From contig JAMXLJ010000122.1 of assembly GCA_024281095.1 (NCBI GenBank), positions 1 to 32,487 on the forward strand: a stretch of 32,487 nucleotides of DNA. The letters run 5' to 3'. The stretch comes from Acidimicrobiia bacterium. GTDB lineage: Bacteria; Actinomycetota; Acidimicrobiia; IMCC26256; JAMXLJ01. The position numbers were made by a program, and so were the translations under genes. Positions 1 through 8,043 of this stretch are shown one piece after another (positions within the stretch are counted from its first letter, which is position 1; each line of letters begins with the position of its first letter). A model generated the notes under the pieces. It did not search any database. It had not been told where the DNA came from and worked only from the letters and a program-made list of their open reading frames with translations.

Positions 1-101
1 TCTACGCGTGTCGTTCGCTCGCTGGCGAGTGCCTGCGGCACCGCGTTTTCTCGCTCGCTCCACTTGCTGGTCGGCTCCGCGGTTGGCCCGCCGCCGGCCG
101 C
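1..101. other. Upstream edge, no gene recognised
   Basis: No coding region is recognisable here. The stretch is rich in TCGCTCGCT-like words and holds two adjacent small hairpins: CTCGC-TG-GCGAG at 18-29 and TGCC-TGC-GGCA at 30-40. They could be the tail of a terminator of a gene to the left of the window, but there is no T-run. The remaining bases up to the start at 180 contain the operator-like dyad listed separately. Confidence 0.3.
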
Positions 102-151
102 GTGCACCGCCCGTGCCGTACACCGTCGCACTTGCGCACAGCATCCGTAGC

Positions 152-165
152 TGACGGGGGCGTCA
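152..165. promoter_or_regulatory. TGAC-N6-GTCA operator-like dyad, copy 1
   Basis: TGAC-gggggc-GTCA followed by GG, 14 nt before the GTG start of the acyl-CoA dehydrogenase. It is one of five dyads of the same geometry in the window, each close to the start of an acyl-CoA or transport gene. A weak -10-like TACCGA (169-174) lies between the dyad and the start, so a bound protein would probably block transcription. The binding protein is not known. Confidence 0.55.
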
Positions 166-179
166 GGCTACCGAGTAAC

Positions 180-1382
180 GTGCCCGCCGTGCGACTGCGC
201 TACGCCGACGAGGACGAAGCGTTCCGGGCCGAATTCCTGGCATGGCTCGAAGCCAACGTGCCGCCCGACGACGTCCTGCGCCGGCCGAAGCGCTCGAGTG
301 CCGATCTCACGGACTGGTCGCGCGAGTGGCAGCGAAAGCTCTTCGACGCGGGCTGGCTCGTGCCGGGTTGGCCTCCGGAGCTTGGCGGCCGCAACGCCAC
401 GCCGACACAGCAGATGATCTATTTCGAAGAGATGGCGAAGCGCGAGATCCCGCGCAGCATGAACCCGCAGGGTCTCGGGATCATCGCGCCGTCGATCCGC
501 GATTACGGCACCCCGGATCAGCAAGAGAAGTTCCTCGTGCCGACCCTGCGGGCCGAGATCGCATGGTGCCTCGGCATGAGCGAGCCTACGGCGGGAAGCG
601 ACCTCGCGAGCTTGCGCACGCGCGCCACGCTCGACGGCGACCATTTCGTCGTCAACGGTCAGAAGGTGTGGACGTCCGGCGCGCACCACGCAGACTGGTG
701 CCTCTGCTTCGTTCGCACCGATCCCGACGCGCCGAAGCACAAGGGCATCAGCGCGCTCATCATCGACATGAAGACGCCGGGTGTGGAGGCCCGCCCGTTT
801 CCCGAGCTGAGCGAGCCCGACTACCTCGATTTCAACGAGGTGTTCTTCACCGACGCGCTCGTGCCGCGGGAGAACCTGCTTGGTGAGCTGCACAAGGGCT
901 GGCCGATAACACAGGGGTCGCTCGCCCACGAGCGGGCGATGTTGTGGATCGACCACGCGTACATCGCGCAACGTTCCGTGCGGGCACTCGTCGCGCTCGG
1001 GAACGAAGCCGGTGCCGACGGCCGCCCGCTGCGTGAGGATGCCCGCTTCCGCGACGAGGTCGCGGGCTTCGCCATCGACGCCCAGGCGTTGATGCTCATG
1101 GGCTATCGCGGCTTCTCGAAGTTCATGCGGGGCCGTTCGTCACCGGAGCACTCGCTCCTGAAGCTCTACGGCAGCGAGACGGTGCAACGGTCGTTGCAGG
1201 CGGGCTTCGACGCGCTCGGCGCGCGTGGCGTCGACACCTCGGTCCTCGGCCCGCTGCTGTGGCGCGACGGTTCGTGGATCGTGCAGTGGCTGCGGTCGTT
1301 CAGCGCGACGATCCCCGGCGGCACGAGCGAGATCCAGCGCAACATCATCGCCGAGCGCGTGCTCGGCCTGCCCCGCGCATAG
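180..1382 (+). CDS. Acyl-CoA dehydrogenase
   Basis: FAD-dependent alpha,beta-dehydrogenation of an acyl-CoA thioester, passing electrons to an electron-transfer flavoprotein in the cytoplasm. The 400-residue product has the family's order: N-terminal helical domain, the middle-domain motif EPTAGSDLASL near residue 140, the VNGQKVWTSGA strand, and a C-terminal end GGTSEIQRN..AERVLGLP typical of actinobacterial FadE-like enzymes. GTG at 180 is chosen over an ATG at 102 because family homology begins with the LRYADEDEAFRAEF segment and the extra N-terminal residues look like translated promoter; the operator-like dyad at 152-165 would otherwise be inside the gene. It is the first gene of a same-strand cluster running to 4406. 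The natural substrate cannot be read from the sequence; a branched or cyclic acyl-CoA is as likely as a straight-chain one. Confidence 0.92.
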   Translation: MPAVRLRYADEDEAFRAEFLAWLEANVPPDDVLRRPKRSSADLTDWSREWQRKLFDAGWLVPGWPPELGGRNATPTQQMIYFEEMAKREIPRSMNPQGLGIIAPSIRDYGTPDQQEKFLVPTLRAEIAWCLGMSEPTAGSDLASLRTRATLDGDHFVVNGQKVWTSGAHHADWCLCFVRTDPDAPKHKGISALIIDMKTPGVEARPFPELSEPDYLDFNEVFFTDALVPRENLLGELHKGWPITQGSLAHERAMLWIDHAYIAQRSVRALVALGNEAGADGRPLREDARFRDEVAGFAIDAQALMLMGYRGFSKFMRGRSSPEHSLLKLYGSETVQRSLQAGFDALGARGVDTSVLGPLLWRDGSWIVQWLRSFSATIPGGTSEIQRNIIAERVLGLPRA

Positions 1383-1410
1383 CAGGGCGGCGCCGCCGAT
1401 CAGCGCTCGT

Positions 1411-1416
1411 TACGCT
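1411..1416 (+). promoter_or_regulatory. -10-like hexamer of a leaderless start
   Basis: TACGCT lies 6 nt before the GTG at 1423, placing the expected transcription start on the start codon itself. No ribosome-binding site is visible before that GTG, which fits a leaderless mRNA. Similar hexamers precede the starts at 1913, 4475, 15380 and 26547. Confidence 0.4.
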
Positions 1417-1422
1417 GCAGAC

Positions 1423-1812
1423 GTGGCGCCGCTCGACCGGGCCGGGCTGATCGCGTTCGTCCCCACGACCGACCTGCCCCGCGCCCGCCGGTTCTTCGAG
1501 GACACGCTCGGCCTCCGCCACCTCGGTGACGACGCGTACGCATCGAGCTTCGACGTCAACGGCACGGTCGTGCGCGTCGTTGCCGTCCACGAGCTGCGCC
1601 CGGCGCACTTCACGGTGCTCGGGTGGATCGTCGACGACATCGCCGGCGCCGTCGACATGCTGTCCGCCCGCGGCGTCGGCTTCGAACGTTTCGACGGCAT
1701 GGGCCAGGACGAGCGGGGCGTCTGGACCGCACCCGGGGGCGACCTCGTCGCGTGGTTCAAGGATCCCGACGGCAACACCCTCTCGTTGACCCAGCTCGCC
1801 CCCGACCGCTGA
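1423..1812 (+). CDS. VOC/glyoxalase-fold protein
   Basis: A 129-residue protein of the vicinal-oxygen-chelate superfamily. It opens with AGLIAFVPTTDLPRARRFFEDTLGL, the standard first beta-alpha unit, and ends with WFKDPDGNTLSLTQ, the usual last strand carrying the DPDGN turn. VOC proteins use paired beta-alpha-beta-beta-beta units to bind a metal and act as glyoxalases, dioxygenases, epimerases or resistance proteins, so the reaction cannot be assigned. GTG at 1423 is chosen because homology begins right after it and a -10-like TACGCT sits 6 nt upstream. It stands 40 nt after the acyl-CoA dehydrogenase and 100 nt before the alcohol dehydrogenase, all on the same strand. Confidence 0.85.
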   Translation: MAPLDRAGLIAFVPTTDLPRARRFFEDTLGLRHLGDDAYASSFDVNGTVVRVVAVHELRPAHFTVLGWIVDDIAGAVDMLSARGVGFERFDGMGQDERGVWTAPGGDLVAWFKDPDGNTLSLTQLAPDR

Positions 1813-1877
1813 CCGTCCGGCCCCACCCCGCGCCGACCCCGGACCCGCCGCCGGCTCGGGCGCGGGAGCGCGAACCT

Positions 1878-1891
1878 TGACGCCCGTGTCA
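1878..1891. promoter_or_regulatory. TGAC-N6-GTCA operator-like dyad, copy 2
   Basis: TGAC-gcccgt-GTCA, followed by GGTTC, 21 nt before the ATG at 1913. The flanks add symmetry (GAACC on the left, GGTTC on the right). The dyad overlaps TTGACG (1877-1882), which is 18 bp upstream of a -10-like CACACT (1901-1906), itself 6 nt before the ATG. A repressor bound here would cover the -35 box. The 1813-1877 stretch before it holds nothing else I can identify. Confidence 0.6.
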
Positions 1892-1912
1892 GGTTCTCGC
1901 CACACTGCCCCG

Positions 1913-2968
1913 ATGACGACGCTGCCGGCAACGATGCGAGCCGCGGTCTACAAGGGCGACCGCCGGGTCGACGTCGAGGACCGCCCCACCCCCGAGCTCG
2001 GCCCCCACGACGTGCTGCTCGAGGTGAGCCACTGCGGCGTGTGCGGGTCGGACATCCACCACGTGCTCGAGGGCTGGGGAGCGACCAACACGATCGGGGG
2101 CCACGAGTTCTCGGGCCGGGTCGTGGCGGTGGGCGACGCGGTCACCACGTGGAGCATGGGCGACGAGGTGATCGGCGGGCCGTCGGCGCGGTGCGGTGAG
2201 TGCGAGTTCTGCCTCTCCGGTCGCCCGTCGTTGTGCGCGGGGCGCGGCGCGGTGGGGGAGGGCAACAGCTTCCAAGGCGCGTTCGCCGATTTCGTGAAGG
2301 TTCGCGACGACGAGCTGCTGCGCGTACCCGCCGGCTTGTCACTGCGTCATGCCGCGCTCACCGAACCGCTCGCGGTCGCGTTGCACGGCATCACCCGCAG
2401 CGGTGTGCAGCCGGGTCAGCGCGCGCTCGTCACCGGCGCGGGTCCCATCGGATCGCTCACCGTCGCCGCGCTGATTGCGAAGGGCGTCAGCGACGTCGTC
2501 GTGAGCGAGCCGTCGGTCGCGCGTCGCGCGTTGTGCGAGCGGCTCGGAGCGCACACCGTACAGCCCGAAGCCCTCGTGCCCCCGCCGTCGCCGAACTACC
2601 TCGTCGACGAGCCCTTCGACGTCGCGCTCGAGTGTTCCGGCAACGCGCGGGCGATGGAGTCGGCGCTGAGCCAGCTCAAGCGCACGGGCACCCTCGTGCT
2701 CGTCGGCGCGGGCATCAAGCCGCCGCGCTTCGACCCGAACCGCATCTTGTTGAACGAGCTCGTGGTCACCGGGGCGTTCTGCTACGACGGCGACGGCTTC
2801 GAGGCTGCGCTGGCGCTGCTCGCGTCGCCCGGTTTCCCGCGCGACGACCTCGTCGAGCCGGACGACGTGTCGCTCGACGGCCTGCTCGGCGCGATCGAAC
2901 GGCTCAGCACCGGCGAGATCCCGGCCAAGGTACTGATCGCCCCGACCCGGAGAGGGGTTCCCGCATGA
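1913..2968 (+). CDS. Zinc-dependent alcohol/polyol dehydrogenase (MDR family)
   Basis: NAD(P)-dependent medium-chain dehydrogenase of 351 residues, of the threonine/sorbitol/butanediol dehydrogenase type. Visible features in order: catalytic zinc site CGVCGSDIHH, then GGHEFSG with the conserved His-Glu pair, then the structural zinc cluster CGECEFC..GRPSLC (four Cys), then the Rossmann motif GAGPIGSLTV, and the usual C-terminal segment ending in PAKVLIAP. The ATG at 1913 is preferred over an upstream frame opening at 1877 because the latter would run through the operator-like dyad and a -10-like hexamer sits 6 nt before 1913. Its stop overlaps the next start (ATGA at 2965-2968), so the two are translationally coupled. 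The substrate is unknown. Confidence 0.92.
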   Translation: MTTLPATMRAAVYKGDRRVDVEDRPTPELGPHDVLLEVSHCGVCGSDIHHVLEGWGATNTIGGHEFSGRVVAVGDAVTTWSMGDEVIGGPSARCGECEFCLSGRPSLCAGRGAVGEGNSFQGAFADFVKVRDDELLRVPAGLSLRHAALTEPLAVALHGITRSGVQPGQRALVTGAGPIGSLTVAALIAKGVSDVVVSEPSVARRALCERLGAHTVQPEALVPPPSPNYLVDEPFDVALECSGNARAMESALSQLKRTGTLVLVGAGIKPPRFDPNRILLNELVVTGAFCYDGDGFEAALALLASPGFPRDDLVEPDDVSLDGLLGAIERLSTGEIPAKVLIAPTRRGVPA

Positions 2969-3429
2969 CGATCAACTGGACGAAGAAGCCGCGGTTCAAC
3001 CACGTGGCGATGAGCGTGTCGTCGGACCTGCTCGACGCGGACGGGCGCAAGCAGCTCACCGACTTCTACGGCGAGGTCTTCGGCTGGCAGGAGCTGCCCA
3101 CCGAGACCGTCGACCGGCAGAAGCTCGTCTTCGGCGCGTACCAGATCGACCAATTCGTCTTCCTGATCGCGGAGGACGAGCCGATGACGTGCCCGCGCCT
3201 CGACCACTACGGAATCGCCGTTTACGACGAAGCGGACTTCGACGGCATTCTCGAGCGTGCGAAGGCCTACCGCGACCGCGACGACCGCGTCGACATCATC
3301 GACAAGAAGGTCGACGACCACGGGATGCTGTCGATCACGAGCTGTTACGTCCGGTACCTGCTGCCGATGATGGTCGAGGTCCAGTGGTGGCAGTTCGCGG
3401 AGCAGCGGCCGGCCGGAGCGGACGCGTGA
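2965..3429 (+). CDS. VOC-family protein
   Basis: A 154-residue protein with a vicinal-oxygen-chelate fold: PRFNHVAMSVSSDLLDADGRKQ at the start, DFYGEVFGW in the first helix, then PRLDHYGIAVYDEADFDG opening the second module. The region after residue 100 (ITSCYVRYLLPMMVEVQWW) replaces the usual DPDGN end, so it differs from the VOC protein at 1423. The start overlaps the dehydrogenase stop by ATGA, and its own stop overlaps the next GTG start (GTGA at 3426-3429), so it sits in the middle of a tightly coupled three-gene unit with the Zn dehydrogenase and the LLM oxidoreductase. The reaction is unknown. Confidence 0.8.
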   Translation: MTINWTKKPRFNHVAMSVSSDLLDADGRKQLTDFYGEVFGWQELPTETVDRQKLVFGAYQIDQFVFLIAEDEPMTCPRLDHYGIAVYDEADFDGILERAKAYRDRDDRVDIIDKKVDDHGMLSITSCYVRYLLPMMVEVQWWQFAEQRPAGADA

Positions 3430-4406
3430 CGCCTCCGACGATCAAGTACGGCGCGTTCGTCCCGCAGGGCTGGAAGCTCGAGTACTCGGGCGTAGATGCC
3501 GCGAGCGCGTGGGCGCGTTCTCAGGAGATCGCACAGCTTGCGGAGCGTCTGGGCTACGACCACTTGTGGGTGTACGACCACGTAGAGACGGTGCCGCGGC
3601 GCGAGCCGACACACGTGTTCGAGGCGTTCACGACGCTCGCAGCAGTCGCGCAGATCACGCAGACGATTGCGCTCGGCCAGTTGGTGACGTGCGCGGCCTA
3701 CCGCAACGCAGGTCTGCTGGCCAAGGAGGCCGCGTGCGTCGACGTGTTCTCCGGCGGTCGGTTGATCTTCGGCATCGGCGCAGGTTGGTACGAACGCGAG
3801 TACCAGGCGTACGGCTACGAGTTCCCGCCCGCGAGCCGGCGTCTGCAGATCCTCGACGAGACGATCACCGTCGTGAAGCGGCTGTGGACGGAAGAGACCG
3901 TCAGCTTCGACGGCAAGCATCTCCACTTCGACGGCGCCTACTGCGACCCGAAGCCGCTGCAGGAACTGCCGCCGGTGTGGGTCGGCGGCGGTGGTGAAAA
4001 GGTCACCCTCGCGATCGCAGCGCGAGAGGCGGACGCAACCAACTGGCAGGTCGGCCTCGATTCCTTCGTGCACAAGTCGGACGTGCTGCGCGCGCACTGC
4101 GAACGCATCGGGCGCGAGTTCGACACGATCGTGCGCACGCACGGGCCCGACTGCCGCCTCTTCGACACGGAAGCGGACCTCGCGCGCTGGCTCGACTCTC
4201 CCGGTGGCGGCGGTCTGTGGGGCGGCGGTGATCCGGAGGAATACGTGCGCGACAACCTCGTCGGCACGGCGGAGCAGGTTGCCGAGAAGGTGCAGGCGTT
4301 CGTCGACGCGGGCTGCCGCGAGTTCGTGCTGTGGTTCCGTGACTACCCGTCGAGCGACAGCCTGGAGGGATTCGCGTCCGACGTCGTGCCCCGCGTGAGC
4401 GCCTGA
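3426..4406 (+). CDS. LLM-class (luciferase-like, F420-type) oxidoreductase
   Basis: A 326-residue TIM-barrel protein of the bacterial luciferase-like superfamily, whose actinobacterial members usually use the deazaflavin F420. Landmarks are IAQLAERLGYDHLWVYDHVETVP near residue 35, TIALGQLVTCAAYRNAGLLAKEAACVDVFSGGRLIFGIGAGWYEREY around residues 80-130, the PPVWVGGGGEK strand, and a C-terminal VGTAEQVAEKVQAFVDAGCREFVLWF. These match the group often annotated as F420-dependent LLM oxidoreductase. F420 rather than FMN is inferred from family and host. GTG at 3426 overlaps the preceding stop. It is the last gene of the first cluster; the next start is 85 nt away. Confidence 0.88.
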   Translation: MTPPTIKYGAFVPQGWKLEYSGVDAASAWARSQEIAQLAERLGYDHLWVYDHVETVPRREPTHVFEAFTTLAAVAQITQTIALGQLVTCAAYRNAGLLAKEAACVDVFSGGRLIFGIGAGWYEREYQAYGYEFPPASRRLQILDETITVVKRLWTEETVSFDGKHLHFDGAYCDPKPLQELPPVWVGGGGEKVTLAIAAREADATNWQVGLDSFVHKSDVLRAHCERIGREFDTIVRTHGPDCRLFDTEADLARWLDSPGGGGLWGGGDPEEYVRDNLVGTAEQVAEKVQAFVDAGCREFVLWFRDYPSSDSLEGFASDVVPRVSA

Positions 4407-4461
4407 TCGCCGGCGCGGTCGCGCACCCGGCCGCTGGCACGGAATCACGGGCGTCCGTCGC

Positions 4462-4467
4462 TATCAT
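4462..4467 (+). promoter_or_regulatory. -10-like hexamer before a mini-ORF
   Basis: TATCAT, 7 nt before an ATG at 4475. It is the best promoter candidate for the glycosyltransferase gene and would give an mRNA beginning at the mini-ORF start codon. No clear -35 box is visible, which is common in GC-rich actinobacteria. Confidence 0.4.
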
Positions 4468-4474
4468 CCGCGCG

Positions 4475-4495
4475 ATGCCCGGTCCGGCGCGATGA
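4475..4495 (+). other. Possible leaderless uORF (MPGPAR) coupled to the glycosyltransferase
   Basis: ATG-CCC-GGT-CCG-GCG-CGA-TGA encodes a six-residue peptide whose stop overlaps the ATG at 4492 (ATGA). A leaderless mini-ORF feeding ribosomes into a start that lacks its own Shine-Dalgarno sequence would explain how translation begins at 4492. This is inference from spacing only; the match could be chance. Confidence 0.3.
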
Positions 4496-6132
4496 AGGTC
4501 GATCCCGGCGCGCGCACCGCCGCCACCGCCGCCACCGCCACCACGGACGCCGCCGACGGTGGAGCGGCTTCGATCCGACGAGGCGGACGTACCATGTGGG
4601 CGCGCGTCGCGCCGGCGGCCGTGGCGCTCGTGCTCGTCGTGGCCGTCGTGCTGCGCTTCACCACCCGCAGTCACCTCTGGCTCGACGAAGCCCTGTCGGT
4701 GAACATCGCCCGGCTGCCGTTCGGCCGGTTGCACGCCGCGCTGCGGCAGGACGGCTCACCGCCGCTCTACTACGTGCTGCTCCACGGCTGGATCAGTGTG
4801 TTCGGCTCGAGCGACGGCGCCGTGCGCGCGTTCTCGGGTGTCGTCGGCGTGCTCACGCTGCCCGTCGCGTGGCTGTGCGGTCGCCGGATCGCGCACACCG
4901 ACGACGAGCGCGCGTGGCTGCCGTGGGTCGCGGTTCTCGTCGTCGCGTCGTCGCCGTACGCGATCCGGTTCTCCACCGAGACGCGGATGTACGGCCTCGA
5001 AATCCTCCTCGTACTGCTCGGATACCTCGCGATCCGGTCCGTGCTCGACCGTCCCCGCCCGGGCAATCTGCTCGCGGTGGCCGCAGTCACGGCCGCGCTG
5101 CTCTACACGCAGTACTGGGCGCTCTATCTCGTCGGCGTCGTGGCAGTCTTTCTGCTCGCCGCAGCGCTCGTGCGTCGCGGCGATGCAACCGGTCGCGCCG
5201 CGCGCGCTGCGTTCATCGCGGTCGCGGGCGGATGTGTCGCGTTCGTGCCGTGGTTGCCCACCTTCCTGTTCCAGGTCCGTCACACGGGAACGCCATGGGG
5301 GCGGGCGGTGCTGCCGCCCACCTCGGCGAAGGACACGTTCCTCGACTTCGCCGGCGCCAACACCAGCGAAGGCTGGACGCTCGTGCTCCCGTTGCTCCTG
5401 TTGGCTCTTCTCGCGGTGTTCGGGCGCGCCGTCGACGCGAACCGCATCGAGCTCGACCTGCGTACACGGCCGGGGGTTCGCTGGGAGGCGCTGGCCGGGT
5501 TCGGCGCGCTCGCGGTTGGTTTGAGCGCGGCGTACGTGGCCGGCGCGGCATACCAGGCAAGGTATGCCGCGATCGTCTTCGGATTGTTCGCGCTCGTCGT
5601 CGCGTACGGCGTGCTCGCGTTCCCCCGTCCCGCGTTGCGCGTCGGCGCACTCGTCGTCGTCGTCGGGCTCGGGCTCGCCGGCGGTCTTCGCAACGCACGC
5701 GAAGACCGCACCCAGGCCGCCGTGGTCGCCGCCCGCATCACCGCGGCGGCCGCGCCGAACGACGTGATCGCGTACTGCCCGGACCAGACCGGCCCGGCGG
5801 TGTCGCGCCTGATCCCCGCGAGCGCGCGTCTCGCCCAAGTGGTCTTCCCGAGCCTCGCGCGGCCCGACCGCGTCGACTGGGTGGATTACAAGGCACGGAA
5901 CGACTCGGCCGACACTGCGGCATGGGTCCGGAAGGTGGTGGCCCGGGCCGGCCCGCACGACGTCTGGTACGTGTACTCGGCCAACACCGTGTACGGCACC
6001 CGCTGCGAGGACATGCTCGCGGCGCTCGGTGCGGCCCGCCCCATGCAGCCGCTCGTCGCACCGAACGGGGCGAAGTACTTCGAGTACATGGGCCTGGCCC
6101 GCTTCGCACCCCCGCCGCCGACACCTCGTTGA
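4492..6132 (+). CDS. GT39-like membrane glycosyltransferase
   Basis: A 546-residue integral membrane protein of the polyprenol-phosphate-sugar-dependent glycosyltransferase superfamily (GT-C fold; PMT/ArnT-like). After the first membrane segment it has SHLWLDEALSVNIA, the acidic motif in the first external loop that is typical of these enzymes, then DGSPPLYYVLLHGW, and RFSTETRMYGLE. About ten or more hydrophobic segments follow up to residue 400, then a soluble C-terminal part. They move a sugar from a lipid carrier to protein or glycolipid on the outer face of the membrane; donor and acceptor are unknown. Start choice is uncertain: ATG 4492 gives an Ala/Thr-rich 34-residue lead, while ATG 4594 begins right at the first membrane helix and has a weak GAGG upstream. 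It appears monocistronic. Confidence 0.85.
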   Translation: MKVDPGARTAATAATATTDAADGGAASIRRGGRTMWARVAPAAVALVLVVAVVLRFTTRSHLWLDEALSVNIARLPFGRLHAALRQDGSPPLYYVLLHGWISVFGSSDGAVRAFSGVVGVLTLPVAWLCGRRIAHTDDERAWLPWVAVLVVASSPYAIRFSTETRMYGLEILLVLLGYLAIRSVLDRPRPGNLLAVAAVTAALLYTQYWALYLVGVVAVFLLAAALVRRGDATGRAARAAFIAVAGGCVAFVPWLPTFLFQVRHTGTPWGRAVLPPTSAKDTFLDFAGANTSEGWTLVLPLLLLALLAVFGRAVDANRIELDLRTRPGVRWEALAGFGALAVGLSAAYVAGAAYQARYAAIVFGLFALVVAYGVLAFPRPALRVGALVVVVGLGLAGGLRNAREDRTQAAVVAARITAAAAPNDVIAYCPDQTGPAVSRLIPASARLAQVVFPSLARPDRVDWVDYKARNDSADTAAWVRKVVARAGPHDVWYVYSANTVYGTRCEDMLAALGAARPMQPLVAPNGAKYFEYMGLARFAPPPPTPR

Positions 6133-6170
6133 GTTGTGAGGGTTGACGGGTTGACGGGCCACGGGGGCGT

Positions 6171-6926
6171 GTGAAAACGTCGTTCTCAGTGGCGCAATCC
6201 CCGTCTTCTGCGACCGCCGTCGCGTCCCGGCTCGTCGAGCGCTCGCTGGATCGCCAGCGCGAGAAGTCGGAACGCGAGGTCGCGCAGCTGTTGCGGGCGG
6301 CGGAACGAGTGCTCGCGCAGCGCGGCTACGCGGGCCTGCGGATCGACGACGTGCTCGCCGAGGCGGGCCTGTCGACCCGCGCCTTCTACCGGCACTTCCG
6401 CGGGCGCTCCGAGCTGTTCCTGGCGTTGTTCGAGCACGAGTCGGCGCGCGCGATGGAGCGGCTCGCCGGGAAGGTCGAGTCGCATGCCGATCCCGAGGAC
6501 CGGGTGCGAGGATGGATCGAGGCCAACCTCGCTCTCGCGTTCGACGCGCGCCTCGCGCGCCGCACCCGCCTGTTCCTGCTCGAGCGGGCCGAGATGGCAC
6601 GCGAGTTCCGCGACGAGGTGCGCCGGTGCGTGCGGTCCGTGCTCGCGCCGCTCGAGCAGGCGATCGCGGACGGCCGCGACGCGGGCCAGTTTCCCGCCGC
6701 GGACCCTTCGGGTGACGCGCTCGCGATCCACCACCTGTGCGCGGGGCTGCTGCAGGACGAGCTGCTCGGCCTCGGCGAGCTCGGCCGGAGCGACGCTCTC
6801 GCGCTCGCGACACGCTTCGCTCTGGGCACCTTGCGGGGCCCGACGGCACCCGAGCACCCGCCGGTGCGCGCGGCGGCCCATCGTCGGTCGCGCCCGGCCT
6901 CGACGACTTCGAAGGGGAAGACATGA
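6171..6926 (+). CDS. TetR-family regulator
   Basis: A 251-residue transcription factor. Residues 35-90 form the TetR helix-turn-helix domain: QLLRAAERVLAQRGYAGLRI, DDVLAEAGLSTRAFYRHFRGRSELFLAL. The rest is a helical ligand-binding and dimerisation domain, with a Pro/Arg-rich tail after about residue 225. The start codon used is GTG at 6171; a second in-frame GTG follows at 6189. The stop overlaps the ATG of the amidohydrolase (ATGA at 6923-6926), so regulator and enzyme are co-translated and the regulator probably senses a substrate or product of that enzyme. The short upstream gap contains two tandem copies of GGGTTGAC (6140-6155) but no clear palindrome. Confidence 0.88.
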   Translation: MKTSFSVAQSPSSATAVASRLVERSLDRQREKSEREVAQLLRAAERVLAQRGYAGLRIDDVLAEAGLSTRAFYRHFRGRSELFLALFEHESARAMERLAGKVESHADPEDRVRGWIEANLALAFDARLARRTRLFLLERAEMAREFRDEVRRCVRSVLAPLEQAIADGRDAGQFPAADPSGDALAIHHLCAGLLQDELLGLGELGRSDALALATRFALGTLRGPTAPEHPPVRAAAHRRSRPASTTSKGKT

Positions 6927-8026
6927 CGGCATTGGTCAACTCGGCCGACTCGCACGTGGTGGAACCACTCGACTTGTGGCAGCAACGCCTGCCCAGGCAT
7001 CTCCGCGACCGGGCGCCCCGGGTTGCGGAGGTGGACGGGAAATGGGTCTTTCTCGTGGAGGGGATGCCGCCGCGACGGATGGGTGGTCCGTCGACCAATA
7101 CCGACGGCAAGGCGGGCGGCGAAGGCGCGGCCGCGAGTCAGGAATCGCGGTTCCGTGCGGGCGGGTGGGACCCCGACGAGCGCGCCCGTGACCTCGACGC
7201 CGACGGCGTGTGGGGTGAGGTGCTGTATCCGACGATCGCCCTCTTCGGGTTCATGATCCCCGATGCGGAGCTGCGCATGGAGACCGCGCGCGCGTACAAC
7301 GACTGGCTCGCCGAGACGTTCTCGGCCGCGTCGAAGCGCTTCGCGGGTGCCGCGATGATTCCGGTGCAGGACGTCGACGCCGCGGTCGACGAGATCGAGC
7401 GGGTTGCCGCGCTCGGTCTGCGCTCGGTGATGCTTCCGATGCACGCGCCGGCGGAGCGGCCGTACAACTCGGCCGACTACGACGCGGTGTGGGCGGCCGC
7501 GTCGCACCACGGCATGCCGTGCTCGTTCCACGTGGGCACAGGCTCGAGCCCGTGGACGGAGCGCGGTCCGGGCGGCGCGGTCATCAACTACGTCGAGGTC
7601 GGGCTGGGTGCGCAACGCACCCTGGCGTACCTCGCCGCGTCCGGTGTGCTCGAGCGCTTTCCGGAATTGCACGTCGTGATGGTCGAGTGCGGCGCGGGAT
7701 GGCTCTCGTGGCTGCTCGAGCGGATGGACGAGGCGTTCGAGGAGCACGCGCAGTGGGTCAATCCGAAGCTCCCCGAGCCGCCGAGCTCCTACGTGCGCCG
7801 CCAGGGCCACGTGACGTTCGGCAACGACGCGGCCGGCGTGGTCAACCGGTCGTTCACCGGGGTGGAGGCGCTGCTGTGGGCCTCGGATTACCCGCATCCG
7901 GAGGGAACGTGGCCGCACACGCGCGAGACGCTCGATCGGATCTTCAACGACGTGAGCGCCACGGAACGGCGGACGATCACGTACGAGACCACGGCGGCGC
8001 TCTACGGGCTCGAGGCCCCCGCCTGA
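6923..8026 (+). CDS. Amidohydrolase (amidohydrolase-2, COG2159 type)
   Basis: A 367-residue metal-dependent TIM-barrel hydrolase or decarboxylase. Metal and catalytic residues that can be seen are D9 and H11 in SADSHVVEP, H203 in SFHVGTG, and D322 in ASDYPHPEGTWPH. This pattern matches the amidohydrolase-2 group that includes ACMSD-like decarboxylases and many actinobacterial proteins of unknown substrate. A Gly/Ala-rich insert lies around residues 55-75. It is coupled to the TetR gene before it. A short hairpin (CCGACG-AGC-CGTCGG) follows the stop at once. Confidence 0.88.
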   Translation: MTALVNSADSHVVEPLDLWQQRLPRHLRDRAPRVAEVDGKWVFLVEGMPPRRMGGPSTNTDGKAGGEGAAASQESRFRAGGWDPDERARDLDADGVWGEVLYPTIALFGFMIPDAELRMETARAYNDWLAETFSAASKRFAGAAMIPVQDVDAAVDEIERVAALGLRSVMLPMHAPAERPYNSADYDAVWAAASHHGMPCSFHVGTGSSPWTERGPGGAVINYVEVGLGAQRTLAYLAASGVLERFPELHVVMVECGAGWLSWLLERMDEAFEEHAQWVNPKLPEPPSSYVRRQGHVTFGNDAAGVVNRSFTGVEALLWASDYPHPEGTWPHTRETLDRIFNDVSATERRTITYETTAALYGLEAPA

Positions 8027-8028
8027 GA

Positions 8029-8043
8029 CCGACGAGCCGTCGG
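8029..8043 (+). terminator. Short hairpin after the amidohydrolase
   Basis: CCGACG-AGC-CGTCGG, a perfect 6-bp stem with a 3-nt loop beginning 3 nt after the stop codon. There is no T-run, so it is only a weak candidate for an intrinsic terminator. The rest of the gap to 8147 shows no recognised gene. Confidence 0.35.

Noticed and set aside
102-179. N-terminal extension of the first acyl-CoA dehydrogenase from ATG 102
   Set aside because: The extra residues have no family similarity and the stretch contains the operator-like dyad and a -10-like hexamer just before the GTG at 180.
6140-6155. Tandem GGGTTGAC copies as a TetR operator or double -35 box
   Set aside because: There is no dyad symmetry and no -10 box at suitable spacing; two short copies could be chance.
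4756-7110. Long open frame on the minus strand opposite the glycosyltransferase and TetR genes
   Set aside because: It has an Arg/Pro/Ala-rich, low-complexity translation with no recognisable domain, and crosses two genes with clear motifs on the plus strand. Such frames are expected in high-GC DNA.
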